A stretch of 41,885 bases of DNA from Hyphomonadaceae bacterium. Lineage in GTDB: Bacteria; Pseudomonadota; Alphaproteobacteria; Caulobacterales; Aquidulcibacteraceae. The translations under genes and the position numbers were made by a program. The notes under the pieces are model-generated. The model did no database searches. It was given only the letters and a program-made list of their open reading frames with translations, and had not been told where the DNA came from. Where the stretch lies: contig JAHBYF010000008.1 of the NCBI GenBank assembly GCA_019636095.1, positions 1-41,885 on the forward strand, read 5' to 3'. Below are positions 23,783 to 32,492 of this stretch, in pieces (the stretch's first letter is position 1; the number at the start of each line of letters is the position of its first letter).

Positions 23783-23809
23783 CTGTAGATGAATTAAATT
23801 CAGCTACAG
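23783..23809. promoter_or_regulatory. 13-bp inverted repeat, likely LysR operator
   Basis: CTGTAGATGAATT, one central A, then AATTCAGCTACAG: the arms are reverse complements at 12 of 13 positions. It lies seven bases before the LysR start codon and 76 bases before the divergent oxidase gene. Because it abuts the start codon, binding would be expected to repress the lysR gene and could activate the oxidase. Confidence 0.75.
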
Positions 23810-23816
23810 TGTCCCG

Positions 23817-24725
23817 ATGAAGTCGTTGCCACCACTTGTTGAATTGCGCGCTTTCGACGCCGCCGCGCGCCACATGAGCTTCACGAAGGCCGCATTAGAG
23901 CTAGGCGTGACGCCGACCGCGATTAGCCATCAGATCAAACTGCTTGAGCGCTATTGCGGACACGCGCTTTTTCGCCGTCGTCCGCGGCCGTTGACGTTGA
24001 CCGACGCCGGCGCGCGGATGTTTCCGGCCATTCGCAGCGGACTTGAGACATTTGAAGGCGCGATCGTCGCCGTCAGACGACTTAGTCAGGAACTCCCTCT
24101 GCGTGTTACGGCCACGAATGCCTTCGCCAGCCGCTGGCTTGTGCCTCGCTTGCCGACTTGGCGGAAGCTGCGCGGCAGCGTGCCTCTAGAGGTCATCGGA
24201 ACGGACAGCGTGATCGACCTCAACGCCGGCGACGGCGACGTCGCCATTCGCTATGCGACCAGTCGCACGAACGAGCCGGAAGGCGTCGCCGAGGTGCTGC
24301 TCACCGACACGTTCTGGCCCGTCTACAATCCAAAGTTGCTCGCGCCGCCGCGACTGAAGCGGCCGGCCGATCTCGCGAAACACCTGCTGGTCCATGCGTA
24401 TTGGGCGCCAAGCGACCGCGACCCGCCGACGTGGCGGCGGTGGCTAATTGCGGCGCGGCGCAAATGGTCCAATGTGCCCGACTACAAGGACATGCAGCAT
24501 CTGAGCTTCCGCGAAGAATTGCACGCCATCGAAGCGGTCATCGGTGGGCAGGGTATTGGGCTGTTCAGTGATGTGCTCGTGGCGAAGGAGCTCGCGGCCG
24601 GCACGCTCGTAAAGGCGTTCGATCTCAGCCTGCCCGGCTATCGCTTCTATGTTGTCCGGCGTCGGGATCATCCCCGTGAAAAGCAAATCCGAGCGTTCGC
24701 GTCCTGGCTGAGGTCGGAGACGTAG
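23817..24725 (+). CDS. LysR-family regulator, GcvA-like
   Basis: A 302-residue LysR-type regulator. N-terminal winged HTH: LPPLVELRAFDAAARHMSFTKAALELGVTPTAISHQIKLLERYCGHALFRRRPRPLTLTDAG, which matches the GcvA subgroup (also AmpR-like). The effector domain follows from about residue 90 (LPLRVTATNAFASRWLVPRL, GDGDVAIRYATS, GGQGIGLFSDVL). It is divergent from the FAD-linked oxidase gene and probably regulates it through the inverted repeat between them. The leader between operator and ATG is only seven bases. Confidence 0.92.
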   Translation: MKSLPPLVELRAFDAAARHMSFTKAALELGVTPTAISHQIKLLERYCGHALFRRRPRPLTLTDAGARMFPAIRSGLETFEGAIVAVRRLSQELPLRVTATNAFASRWLVPRLPTWRKLRGSVPLEVIGTDSVIDLNAGDGDVAIRYATSRTNEPEGVAEVLLTDTFWPVYNPKLLAPPRLKRPADLAKHLLVHAYWAPSDRDPPTWRRWLIAARRKWSNVPDYKDMQHLSFREELHAIEAVIGGQGIGLFSDVLVAKELAAGTLVKAFDLSLPGYRFYVVRRRDHPREKQIRAFASWLRSET

Positions 24726-24813
24726 AGGCTTTAACTCTCTGCGTCTTTCTTCGGCGAATTCCAGCCTCATTGGCACGTATCGCCAATGTCGCAGATGCGC
24801 GCGAAACGAGACA

Positions 24814-26043
24814 CTAGGTCATGCGCGCGATCGTCGGAACGGGCACGCAGTAGGCGTTCCAAGCGTCCATGAGTTTGCGCCGCTTTTCAAAGAGGTCTCC
24901 ACGCCGGTAGGCGGCTTCGACCTGATTGCTGACGATGTGCGCCAACGCAGCCTCCGCGACCTCGCGCGGGAAGTCTGTGCGTTCGGCGGCCCAGTCTCGG
25001 AACGTGGATCGAAAGCCGTGCGTGGTGAGATCCCCACGACCCATCCGCTTCAAGGTCATCAGTAGCGCCATATTCGACAACGGCCGGCCTTGGCGCAGTC
25101 CGTGGAAGATGAAGTCATTAGGCTGCGCGGGCGGGCCTATATCTGAGAGTATCGAAATTGCCGCCGACGAGAGTGGCACGCGATGCGGGCGCGGGACCTT
25201 CATGCGCTCCGCTGGGATGGTCCAGGTTCGATTGCCGAGATCGATTTCGCTCCAGCGGGCGTGGATCGTTTCACCGGTTCGTGTTGCCGTGAGAATGCAG
25301 AACTCAAGTGCGCGCGCCGAGACCCCAGCTTGATCGCTAAGTCGCTTCATGAACGGCGCCATTTCCGCAAAAGGCAACGCAGCATGGTGCTTCACGCGAA
25401 GCGATTTCTTGATCGTGGGAAGCGCCTTCTGGAGGTGGCCTCGCCAACGCGCGGGATTGTCGCCAGTTCGATGCCCGCGGACCGCAGCCCAGTCGAGGAT
25501 GGCCTCGATGCGTCCTCTGACGCGCGTCGCCGTTTCGGTCTTCGTCTGCCAAATTGGGTCCAAAACGCGCATCACGAGGTCGGCATCGACGTCGCTCACG
25601 CGAACACTGCCGACCATGGGATAGACGTGAACCTCGAGGCTATTCTCCCACTGCCAGCGATGCTTGGCGTTCTTCCAGGACGACGAGTGGGCAGCGATGT
25701 AAGCCTCTGCGCAGTGCCGGAAGGTCATGACCTTCGCTCGCTTCTTCGCCGCCTCGAGTTTCTCACTATCGCGGGCATCGATTGGATCGATGCCCGCCCG
25801 AGCTTGCGTCCGCGCGGCTAGTGCTGCCTGACGCACGTCAGTGAGGCTGATGTGCGAGGCGGGCCCGAGTCCCATTTCGCGGCGGCGACCGTCAGGCGCG
25901 CGATAGCGCAACAGCCATGAGCGTCGCGCTGTGCCATCGCTTCCCCGAGTAACTTGCAAGTACAGCCCGCCGCCGTCGGCGTAGACGCCGGGCGTATTCT
26001 TCGTCGCCACCGCTCGCGCGCTCAATCGATGAATGCCCGCCAT
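24814..26043 (-). CDS. P4-type tyrosine recombinase (integrase) with DUF4102 arm-binding domain
   Basis: A 409-residue integrase. N-terminal DUF4102 domain (GVYADGGGLYLQVTRGSDG, RSWLLRYRAPDGRRREMGLG), a core-binding domain (about residues 100-190), and a catalytic domain with ATRTGETIHARWSEID (first Arg), HGFRSTFRDWAAE (His-x-x-Arg) and the terminal nucleophile Tyr in the AYRRGDLFEKRRKLMDAWNAY segment. All catalytic residues are present, so it should be functional. It points into the island, with two GTGGGTAG repeats 34-67 bases upstream of its start, and marks the right end of the accessory region. Confidence 0.95.
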   Translation of the reverse strand: MAGIHRLSARAVATKNTPGVYADGGGLYLQVTRGSDGTARRSWLLRYRAPDGRRREMGLGPASHISLTDVRQAALAARTQARAGIDPIDARDSEKLEAAKKRAKVMTFRHCAEAYIAAHSSSWKNAKHRWQWENSLEVHVYPMVGSVRVSDVDADLVMRVLDPIWQTKTETATRVRGRIEAILDWAAVRGHRTGDNPARWRGHLQKALPTIKKSLRVKHHAALPFAEMAPFMKRLSDQAGVSARALEFCILTATRTGETIHARWSEIDLGNRTWTIPAERMKVPRPHRVPLSSAAISILSDIGPPAQPNDFIFHGLRQGRPLSNMALLMTLKRMGRGDLTTHGFRSTFRDWAAERTDFPREVAEAALAHIVSNQVEAAYRRGDLFEKRRKLMDAWNAYCVPVPTIARMT

Positions 26044-26076
26044 TTGCAGTTTCGACCCGTGGCCGTGGGCTCTTGC

Positions 26077-26096
26077 CTACCCACATCTCTACCCAC
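26077..26096 (-). repeat. Paired GTGGGTAG octamers upstream of the integrase gene (right end)
   Basis: Two minus-strand copies of GTGGGTAG (CTACCCAC at 26077-26084 and 26089-26096), 12 bp apart. They match the pair at 1230-1249 in sequence and spacing but are inverted. Likely arm-type integrase binding sites or part of the integrase leader. Confidence 0.6.
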
Positions 26097-26280
26097 GAAA
26101 ATGATGGCGCTTGCGGTGATCGTCAATGGACGCGAGCGGCCAATTGTAGACGGAAAGTTATTCTAAATCATGGACATATGCAGGCATGAATGAACGCCGA
26201 TGGATGCCTGCGAACACAGAGTTAGGAGGAGCTTGGGTCCACCAGCCTTCTAGAGATCGCGAACTTAATCAAAGAGGGTA

Positions 26281-26304
26281 GCCACCTTCCGCGTGAAGGT
26301 AGGC
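26281..26304 (+). other. Hairpin ACCTTC/GAAGGT
   Basis: GCC-ACCTTC, loop CGCGT, GAAGGT-A-GGC: a 6-bp stem extended by 3 bp past a bulged A. It resembles CueR half-sites, but the spacing (17 bp end to end instead of 21) and lack of -35/-10 argue against a MerR promoter. Confidence 0.45.
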
Positions 26305-26341
26305 CACTCGGAGTTCAGCAAGAGTTCCGCCCGCCGGGGAA

Positions 26342-26372
26342 GGTCGGCCCGCGTGGCTGGCACGGGCCGACT
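26342..26372 (+). other. Strong hairpin upstream of the amidohydrolase gene
   Basis: GTCGGCCCG (26343-26351) and CGGGCCGAC (26363-26371) pair perfectly over 9 bp around an 11-base loop; G-T and A-T pairs could extend it. No T run follows, so an RNA leader structure or a bidirectional barrier is more likely than a standard terminator. It lies 93 bases before the amidohydrolase start. Confidence 0.5.
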
Positions 26373-26464
26373 TCGGCTGCTAACGGAGCAACAAGAGAGC
26401 GACTTGCGTGTCCGTGGCGCCGACGTGAATGTGCCGCTTGCCGCTGTCGCATAAAGGGGGAGTT

Positions 26465-28120
26465 ATGCCGCAACTCAGTCGCCGCCACTTTGCGCAAGCT
26501 TCGCTTGGAGCCCTTCTGGTTGGCTGCGCGCCGCGCAGTACGCCTGACCTCATCATCCACGGCGGCCCGATCTATACCGGCGCCGCCGCGGCGCCGGTCG
26601 AGGCGCTGCGCATCAGCAACGGCGTGTTCGCATTCGTAGGCTCACTCGCTGACGCTCGCGCCAACGCGCGCGGCGCGCGTGAGATCGATCTCGGCGGTGC
26701 AGCGGCGTTTCCTGGTTTTACCGACGCCCACGTCCATCTCACGGGCGTCGGCGCCGCGGCGCTCTCGCTCGATCTCGTCGGCGTGACGTCAATCTCCGAT
26801 CTTCAGCAGCGTTTGCACACTTATGCCGCCGCGCACACAGACGGGCCGATTTATGGCCGCGGTTGGATTGAAACGCATTGGCCAGAAGATCGCTTCCCGA
26901 ATAGCGCCGATCTCGACTCTATTGTTTCCGATCGTCCGGTGTTTCTTGAGCGCGTCGATGGTCATGCTGCCGTCGTCAACAGCGCCGCGCTGCGGCTTGC
27001 ACAAATCGGCAGCAACACGGCTAATCCACCAGGCGGCAGCATCGAGCGTGATGGATCAGGCGCCGCGACCGGAATGCTCATCGATAACGCGATGCGATTG
27101 GTCCAGTCACGCTTCCCGCCGCCGACCGAAGCAATGATCCGCGAAGCGCTCCAACAGGGCGCGCGTCTCTACGCTTCGCGTGGTTGGACCGGCGTTCACA
27201 ATATGAGCACCTCACTCGTCGAGGCGCGGTTCTTTCAGGAGCTTGCCGCCAGCGGTGATCTACCGCTCAGCGCCGATATTTATCTCACGCCCGAGGATTC
27301 CGACGGCATTCTGGAAACCGGCCCGTACGGAGATGGCGCGGTCAAAGTACGCGGCGTCAAGATGTACATGGACGGCGCGCTCGGCTCACGCGGCGCCGCC
27401 TTGCTCGCGCCTTACAGCGATGCGCGATCTTCGTCGGGATTGCTCGTCACGCCGCCAGAACAAATCGCCGCAATGATCCAGCGCGCGAAGGCCAAGAATG
27501 TTCAAGTCACCACCCATGCAATCGGGGATCGCGGCAATCGCCTCGTGCTCAACGCTTATCGCGATGCTTACGCTGACAATCCCGAAGCGCTCCGCAACGC
27601 TCGCTATCGCATCGAGCACGCTCAAATCCTCGCGACTGAAGATATCCCACGCTTCGCCGCGCAAGGCGTCATCGCTTCGATGCAGCCGTCGCATGCAATC
27701 AGCGACCTCTACTTTGCACCATCGCGTCTCGGCCCCGATCGTCTTGCTGGCGCCTACGCTTGGCGCGCGCTGCTTGACTCCGGGGCGACCATTGCCGGTG
27801 GCACCGATGCGCCGGTCGAGAAGGGCGATCCGCTCGTGGAGTTCTACGCGGCGACTTATCGTCATGACTTGAGCGGCTTCGCTGGTCCGGATTGGCATCT
27901 GGAGCAAGTCGTTACGCGCACGGAAGCTCTGCGCATGTTCACCTCCGCGGCGGCCTTCGCGACATTCAGCGAAAACGAACGCGGCGTGATCGAAGTGGGC
28001 AAACGCGCCAACGTTACCGCGTTCTCGGTTGACCTAATGACGGCTGAGCCAAGCGCGATCCCCACCGCGACAGCGAAGCTGTCAATTGCCGACGGCCGTG
28101 TCACGCACGAAACCTTATAG
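26465..28120 (+). CDS. Exported amidohydrolase (YtcJ-like, metal-dependent hydrolase family 3)
   Basis: A 551-residue protein of the amidohydrolase superfamily. N-terminus: Tat-like RRHFAQASLG ahead of a lipobox (LLVGC), so a Tat-exported lipoprotein is probable. Core motifs: PGFTDAHVHLTG (metal His-x-His), YGRGWIETHWPE and LERVDGHAAVVNSAALRL (YtcJ signature), VKMYMDGALGSRGAALLAPY, THAIGDRGNRLVLNAY, RIEHAQI, and GTDAPVE with the catalytic Asp. Substrate unknown; relatives cleave N-acyl or formyl groups. ATG at 26465 has GGGGGAG just upstream. Convergent with the DUF885 gene; the two coding ends overlap by six bases. Confidence 0.92.
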   Translation: MPQLSRRHFAQASLGALLVGCAPRSTPDLIIHGGPIYTGAAAAPVEALRISNGVFAFVGSLADARANARGAREIDLGGAAAFPGFTDAHVHLTGVGAAALSLDLVGVTSISDLQQRLHTYAAAHTDGPIYGRGWIETHWPEDRFPNSADLDSIVSDRPVFLERVDGHAAVVNSAALRLAQIGSNTANPPGGSIERDGSGAATGMLIDNAMRLVQSRFPPPTEAMIREALQQGARLYASRGWTGVHNMSTSLVEARFFQELAASGDLPLSADIYLTPEDSDGILETGPYGDGAVKVRGVKMYMDGALGSRGAALLAPYSDARSSSGLLVTPPEQIAAMIQRAKAKNVQVTTHAIGDRGNRLVLNAYRDAYADNPEALRNARYRIEHAQILATEDIPRFAAQGVIASMQPSHAISDLYFAPSRLGPDRLAGAYAWRALLDSGATIAGGTDAPVEKGDPLVEFYAATYRHDLSGFAGPDWHLEQVVTRTEALRMFTSAAAFATFSENERGVIEVGKRANVTAFSVDLMTAEPSAIPTATAKLSIADGRVTHETL

Positions 28121-29629
28121 CTCGAATTGCGCGCGCATCGCTTGTTCAAGTCCTGGCGGAGAGAGTGGACCGGCGCGCAAAGCGGCGTCATGAAATGCCA
28201 GCAGCGTGAAGCGATCTCCTGCCGCCCGCCGCGTGCGCTCGCGTAACTCAAGAAGATGCATCGCCGCTAGGCCCTGCGCCGCGGATACCCCCGGTTGCGC
28301 TGCAAACCGCGCGACATCATCTTCGATTGTCACGAACGAAATGCTCTCGCCCTGCAACTCGTACATCTGCTCGATCGTGCGTTCGCGGCTCCATCGCATC
28401 ACGTGCATGCCCGTGTCGCCGACGACGCGCGCCGTTCTAAACAACATCCACTGCAGAAAACCGATTCGCGCCGCATCGTCGCCCTCGAACGCGCCGATCT
28501 CATCGGCCAAGGTTTCGGCATAGATCGCCCAGCCTTCGCTGTAACCGCTGCTATAGCGTTGCTGCAGCTCCGGCACGCCGCCATTGAAGCGGCTCTGGAG
28601 AATGTGACCCGGCGTGTGTTCGTGGTGCACCACGCTTGCGAACGACCACGTTGGCCGCCGTGCTTGCATGTCCACCAAATAGTTGGCGCCAACGCGCGTC
28701 CCACGCGTGCCGTCATGGCTGCGAGCAGGATCGAGCTTCTGGATACCCCCTGCCGCCGTTGCATCAATCACGCCTTGGAGCAAGGCGCGCACTTTCTCAA
28801 GCTGCGCATTCATCCCCGCGACCACGGCGTCGCGATCGCGGACCTGGAACCGATCCAGTGCCGCAAACGCCTTCAATCGCTGCGCAATGCTGCCGTGCGC
28901 AAACCCTTGCGCCCGCAGCAAGCGATCAGCCTCGCGCCGCAGATCATGACAGCGCTCCAATGCGCGCCGATGCGCCTCTCGCGGATCGATTTCCGCCCCG
29001 AGCTGCAGCTGCAGCGCCTGGATGTAAAATTCATCGCCATCCGGCAAGCGCCACATGCCTGGCTGCTCGGGTGCGGCGGCGCGTTGAGCCTCCAGCACTT
29101 CGACTTGGCGCGTGATCGCTATAACGAGCGTGTCGCCATCCGTGACGTTTGCCGTTTGCACGCGCGCTGCAGCGCTCCGCAGCTCCGGTAGCGTCGCATC
29201 AATCACAAAGCCCGGCGCGACGACGCCGCGCCGGGCGTTCGCTTCAATCAGGTTTGTGTCCTGGTTAACCGTCCGAACCGCGTCACGAATGCGATCGCCC
29301 TCGCGCAGCTCTGCCGCACGCCGCCAATTGCCGTTGCGATGCGTTACAGGGTAGGGCGCTCCATTCCTGCCCCATGCGCGCCGTGCCAGCGCTGCATCTG
29401 CGTCTGCACCGGGCAACAGCGTCTCGTACAGCACACGTTCGCGCGCACTTAGCCGCGCCGCATCGAATCGGCGCAATAGGAATGGCCGTGTCACGCGCGA
29501 GCGGTCCGCCAAGCGATTCACAAGCCGGCGTAAATCCGCAGCGGCGCTTTCGTCCGCCGCCGACGGCAACGCGAACCCAGCCAACACAGCCGCCGCGCTC
29601 GCACGCAAAACATCGCGCCGATGCATCAT
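28115..29629 (-). CDS. DUF885-family protein, probable exported metallopeptidase-like
   Basis: A 504-residue protein with a Tat-type leader (MMHRRDVLRASAAAVLAGFALPSAA). The DUF885 signature is visible: ANYLVDMQARRPTW, VVHHEHTPGHILQSRFN (the HExxPGH zinc-binding-like motif, here HHEHTPGH), and YSEGWAIYAETLADEIGAF. The second metal-ligand Glu is likely in SEGWA. Family members resemble M32-type carboxypeptidases in fold; activity is mostly unproven. The start lies just downstream of the ctrA terminator, so it has its own promoter. Its 3' end overlaps the amidohydrolase gene tail to tail. Confidence 0.9.
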   Translation of the reverse strand: MMHRRDVLRASAAAVLAGFALPSAADESAAADLRRLVNRLADRSRVTRPFLLRRFDAARLSARERVLYETLLPGADADAALARRAWGRNGAPYPVTHRNGNWRRAAELREGDRIRDAVRTVNQDTNLIEANARRGVVAPGFVIDATLPELRSAAARVQTANVTDGDTLVIAITRQVEVLEAQRAAAPEQPGMWRLPDGDEFYIQALQLQLGAEIDPREAHRRALERCHDLRREADRLLRAQGFAHGSIAQRLKAFAALDRFQVRDRDAVVAGMNAQLEKVRALLQGVIDATAAGGIQKLDPARSHDGTRGTRVGANYLVDMQARRPTWSFASVVHHEHTPGHILQSRFNGGVPELQQRYSSGYSEGWAIYAETLADEIGAFEGDDAARIGFLQWMLFRTARVVGDTGMHVMRWSRERTIEQMYELQGESISFVTIEDDVARFAAQPGVSAAQGLAAMHLLELRERTRRAAGDRFTLLAFHDAALRAGPLSPPGLEQAMRAQFEL

Positions 29630-29631
29630 GG

Positions 29632-29665
29632 TAAACGAAAACCTCGGGACCTTTCGATCCCGAGG
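29632..29665 (-). terminator. Intrinsic terminator of ctrA
   Basis: On the minus strand CCTCGGGA (29665-29658), an 8-base loop, TCCCGAGG (29649-29642), then TTTTCGTTT. A perfect 8-bp GC-rich stem followed by a T-rich tail, about 50 bases after the ctrA stop. Confidence 0.88.
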
Positions 29666-29681
29666 CTACGTTAGTCCAGAC

Positions 29682-29700
29682 CGCTACGCACCGCGTAGCG
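29682..29700 (-). other. Perfect 8-bp hairpin right after ctrA
   Basis: CGCTACGC and GCGTAGCG around a 3-base loop, 14 bases after the ctrA stop codon and ahead of the terminator. It may stabilise the ctrA message 3' end. Confidence 0.6.
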
Positions 29701-29713
29701 TGAATTCGGAGAA

Positions 29714-30436
<723 letters not shown>

Positions 30437-30756
30437 TGAATGCTCCCCGCTGGCGCAAGGCCTCGGCAACGTTAATCCACAGAATCGCTATCAACTCTGT
30501 AAGAAGTATTAACGGCGCAACGAATTGGTATCGTTATCTAGCCGTTAGATGCCTCGACCCGCCCTTCAATCAGCTCCGTTAAGACGTGTGAATCAGTGTT
30601 CGAGTCTGACGGCAAGCTCTAGATGCTGAAGAAAATGTAGCCACAAGGCGTTGATTTTGAATCGGCAACAGGATGAGCCGCATAAACCAAGCGCAGCGCA
30701 TTAGGTTTTGATTCACCATACCGGCTGAAAGAGGTGTGAGGAAATTCGCGGGCGCG
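30437..30756. promoter_or_regulatory. ctrA-fliI intergenic region with five GANTC sites
   Basis: GANTC (CcrM methylation) sites at 30482-30486, 30590-30594, 30602-30606, 30659-30663 and 30710-30714: five in 233 bp, where about one is expected by chance. TTAA half-sites of the CtrA box occur at 30472, 30509 and 30579, but no full TTAA-N7-TTAA is seen. In Caulobacter the ctrA promoter is turned on when its GANTC site becomes hemimethylated, so methylation control of ctrA (and possibly fliI) is likely here. Confidence 0.7.
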
Positions 30757-32076
30757 ATGCCATCACTTCTTTCTAAGCTTGCTGAAGAAATTCATGCGCT
30801 CGATCCGCGCCGCTTCGAAGGCCGCGTGACCGGACTTTCCGGAGCACTCGTTGAAGTTACCGGCCCAGTCGAAGCGCTTGCGCTCGGCGCACGCGTGACA
30901 ATTCACGGCCACACATCGGCGCGTGGAGAGATCGTAGGGTTCCGTGGCGACCGCGCGCTGATCGCACCATACGATTCCATTGAGGCAATCAGGCCGGGCG
31001 CGCGTGTGGTGCTCGAGGGCGCATCGCCGATGGCGCGCCCGTCGCCCGCCTGGCTTGGCCGCGTCATCGATTGCTTCGGTAATCCTGTCGACGGCGAGGG
31101 GCCTCTGCCGAATGGCTTGAAGCCGACGCCGGTGCGAGCGCCGCCGCCGTCCGCACATGATCGCGCACGCGTGGGCGGCCGCCTCGATGTCGGCGTGCGA
31201 GCACTTAACATCTTTGCTGCTCTGTGCCGTGGCCAGCGCATGGGCGTTTTCGCCGGCTCCGGCGTTGGCAAATCCGTGCTCATGTCGATGCTGGCCCGTG
31301 GCGCCGATGCTGATGTCATCGTCATCGGCCTTGTTGGCGAACGCGGCAGGGAGCTCAAAGAGTTCATCGAGGATACGCTTGGCGAAGAAGGGCGCCGCCG
31401 CTCCGTGGTCGTCGTTGCGACCTCCGACGAAAGCGCCGCCCGCCGCCGTCTCGCGCCGCATATGGCCTGCGCCGTTGCCGAGCACTTTCGCGACGAAGGC
31501 AAAGATGTCTTGCTGCTGATCGATTCTGTGACGCGATTTGCCATGGCGCAGCGCGAGATCGGCCTAAGCGTCGGCGAGCCACCGACCACCAAAGGTTACA
31601 CGCCATCTGTCTTCGCGGAACTTCCGAAATTGTTGGAACGCGCCGGCCCCGGACGCGAGGGGGAGCAAGGTTCGATCACCGCGCTCTTCACTGTGCTCGT
31701 TGATGGCGATGATCACAACGAACCGATCGCCGACGCCGTGCGCGGCATCCTCGATGGTCATATCGTCATGGAGCGCGCCATCGCCGAGCGCGGCCGTTAC
31801 CCCGCGATCAATGTCCTGAAGTCTATCTCTCGTCTCATGCCAATGTGTCACACAGCCGAAGAGAACGCGCTCGTCGCTCGCGCGCGGGAAGCGCTCAGCC
31901 TCTATGGTGAGATGGAAGAACTCATCCGCATCGGCGCCTACAAAGCAGGGGCTGATCCACAAGTCGATGAAGCTATTCGCGTTCGACCCGCAATCGAGCG
32001 CATGCTCACGCAGTTTCGCGACGAACATTCAACGCTCGCGGAAAGCTTCGGCATGCTTGAGGATGCGTTACAATGA
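30757..32076 (+). CDS. fliI: Flagellar export ATPase FliI
   Basis: A 439-residue F1-beta-like ATPase energising the flagellar type III exporter. Walker A is [17 protein letters not shown]; Walker [48 protein letters not shown] is the FliI signature. N-terminal [19 protein letters not shown] is the usual beta-barrel start. ATG at 30757 is chosen; a GTG at 30736 is in frame and a choice between them is not certain. fliJ follows with a 4-base overlap. Divergent from ctrA. Confidence 0.96.
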   Translation: MPSLLSKLAEEIHALDPRRFEGRVTGLSGALVEVTGPVEALALGARVTIHGHTSARGEIVGFRGDRALIAPYDSIEAIRPGARVVLEGASPMARPSPAWLGRVIDCFGNPVDGEGPLPNGLKPTPVRAPPPSAHDRARVGGRLDVGVRALNIFAALCRGQRMGVFAGSGVGKSVLMSMLARGADADVIVIGLVGERGRELKEFIEDTLGEEGRRRSVVVVATSDESAARRRLAPHMACAVAEHFRDEGKDVLLLIDSVTRFAMAQREIGLSVGEPPTTKGYTPSVFAELPKLLERAGPGREGEQGSITALFTVLVDGDDHNEPIADAVRGILDGHIVMERAIAERGRYPAINVLKSISRLMPMCHTAEENALVARAREALSLYGEMEELIRIGAYKAGADPQVDEAIRVRPAIERMLTQFRDEHSTLAESFGMLEDALQ

Positions 32077-32489
32077 AGGCTTTCCGCACGCTACTTAAGC
32101 TCGCTGAGCGCAATCTAGAAGCGCTGCGCCGTGCGCTCGCGGACCAAGTCACTAGGGACGCCAACGTCGTTCAGCGCATCCACGGTCACGAACAAACGTT
32201 ACGCAATGAACAAATGCTGGCCCAGCGTGACTACGAATCCGCTCGCGCTTACGGTGGCTACGCGGTGGCGGCTATGGCTGCACGCAAAGCCCTGGATGCT
32301 GAGCGAGCGCTGATCGCCGAAGAGACGGAGCGTCTGCGCGCGCTCATCGCCGAAGCGCACACTGAGGTGCGAAAGTTCGAACGCCTTATCGAACTTGAGG
32401 AGCAGCGCGAAAAACTGAAGCGCGAGAAGCGAGAAGACGCTGAACTTGATGAGTTCGCGACGCTGCGCGGCGCGCGCCAAAACCGGTAG
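32073..32489 (+). CDS. fliJ: Flagellar export chaperone FliJ
   Basis: A 138-residue, almost wholly alpha-helical coiled-coil protein rich in Glu, Arg and Ala ([54 protein letters not shown]), as expected of FliJ, the stalk of the export ATPase. Family sequence identity is low, but size, coiled coil and place right after fliI (ATGA overlap) settle it. Ends three bases before the DUF1275 gene. Confidence 0.85.
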   Translation: MKAFRTLLKLAERNLEALRRALADQVTRDANVVQRIHGHEQTLRNEQMLAQRDYESARAYGGYAVAAMAARKALDAERALIAEETERLRALIAEAHTEVRKFERLIELEEQREKLKREKREDAELDEFATLRGARQNR

Positions 32490-32492
32490 AAT

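Larger units (their letters stand above)
1230..26096. mobile_element. Putative integrated element carrying copper resistance and accessory genes
   Basis: The segment is bounded on the right by a P4-type tyrosine recombinase gene with GTGGGTAG repeats upstream, and on the left by the same repeat pair in inverted orientation. Inside lie metal-resistance operons, duplicated and broken genes, dispersed repeats and accessory regulators; to the right the gene content is core (ctrA, flagellar genes). I found neither a tRNA/tmRNA target nor a core direct repeat, no conjugation genes and no transposase. The exact ends, and whether it is one element or nested ones, are inferred. Confidence 0.45.
26097..26464. 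other. Element junction and structured leader, no gene seen
   Basis: Holds GCAGGCAT-N16-ATGCCTGC (26180-26211), a possible recombination-site palindrome, then two hairpins described separately. I looked for a tRNA or tmRNA 3' end as the integration target and saw none. Open frames are short and lack signatures. Confidence 0.45.

Noticed and set aside
22385..23788. A 467-codon rightward open frame opposite the FAD-linked oxidase
   Set aside because: The oxidase on the minus strand has clear flavoprotein motifs throughout; the opposite frame is an antisense artefact of GC-rich codon use.
26097..26300. tRNA or tmRNA 3' end as integration target (GGTCCACCA near 26236)
   Set aside because: No T-arm GGTTCGA pattern or matching acceptor 5' strand could be found on either strand.
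26281..26304. A third CueR operator (ACCTTC...GAAGGT)
   Set aside because: Half-site spacing is too short and there are no -35/-10 elements at 19-bp spacing; a plain hairpin is more likely.
30472..30582. Full CtrA box TTAA-N7-TTAA upstream of ctrA
   Set aside because: Only single TTAA half-sites occur; none are separated by seven bases.
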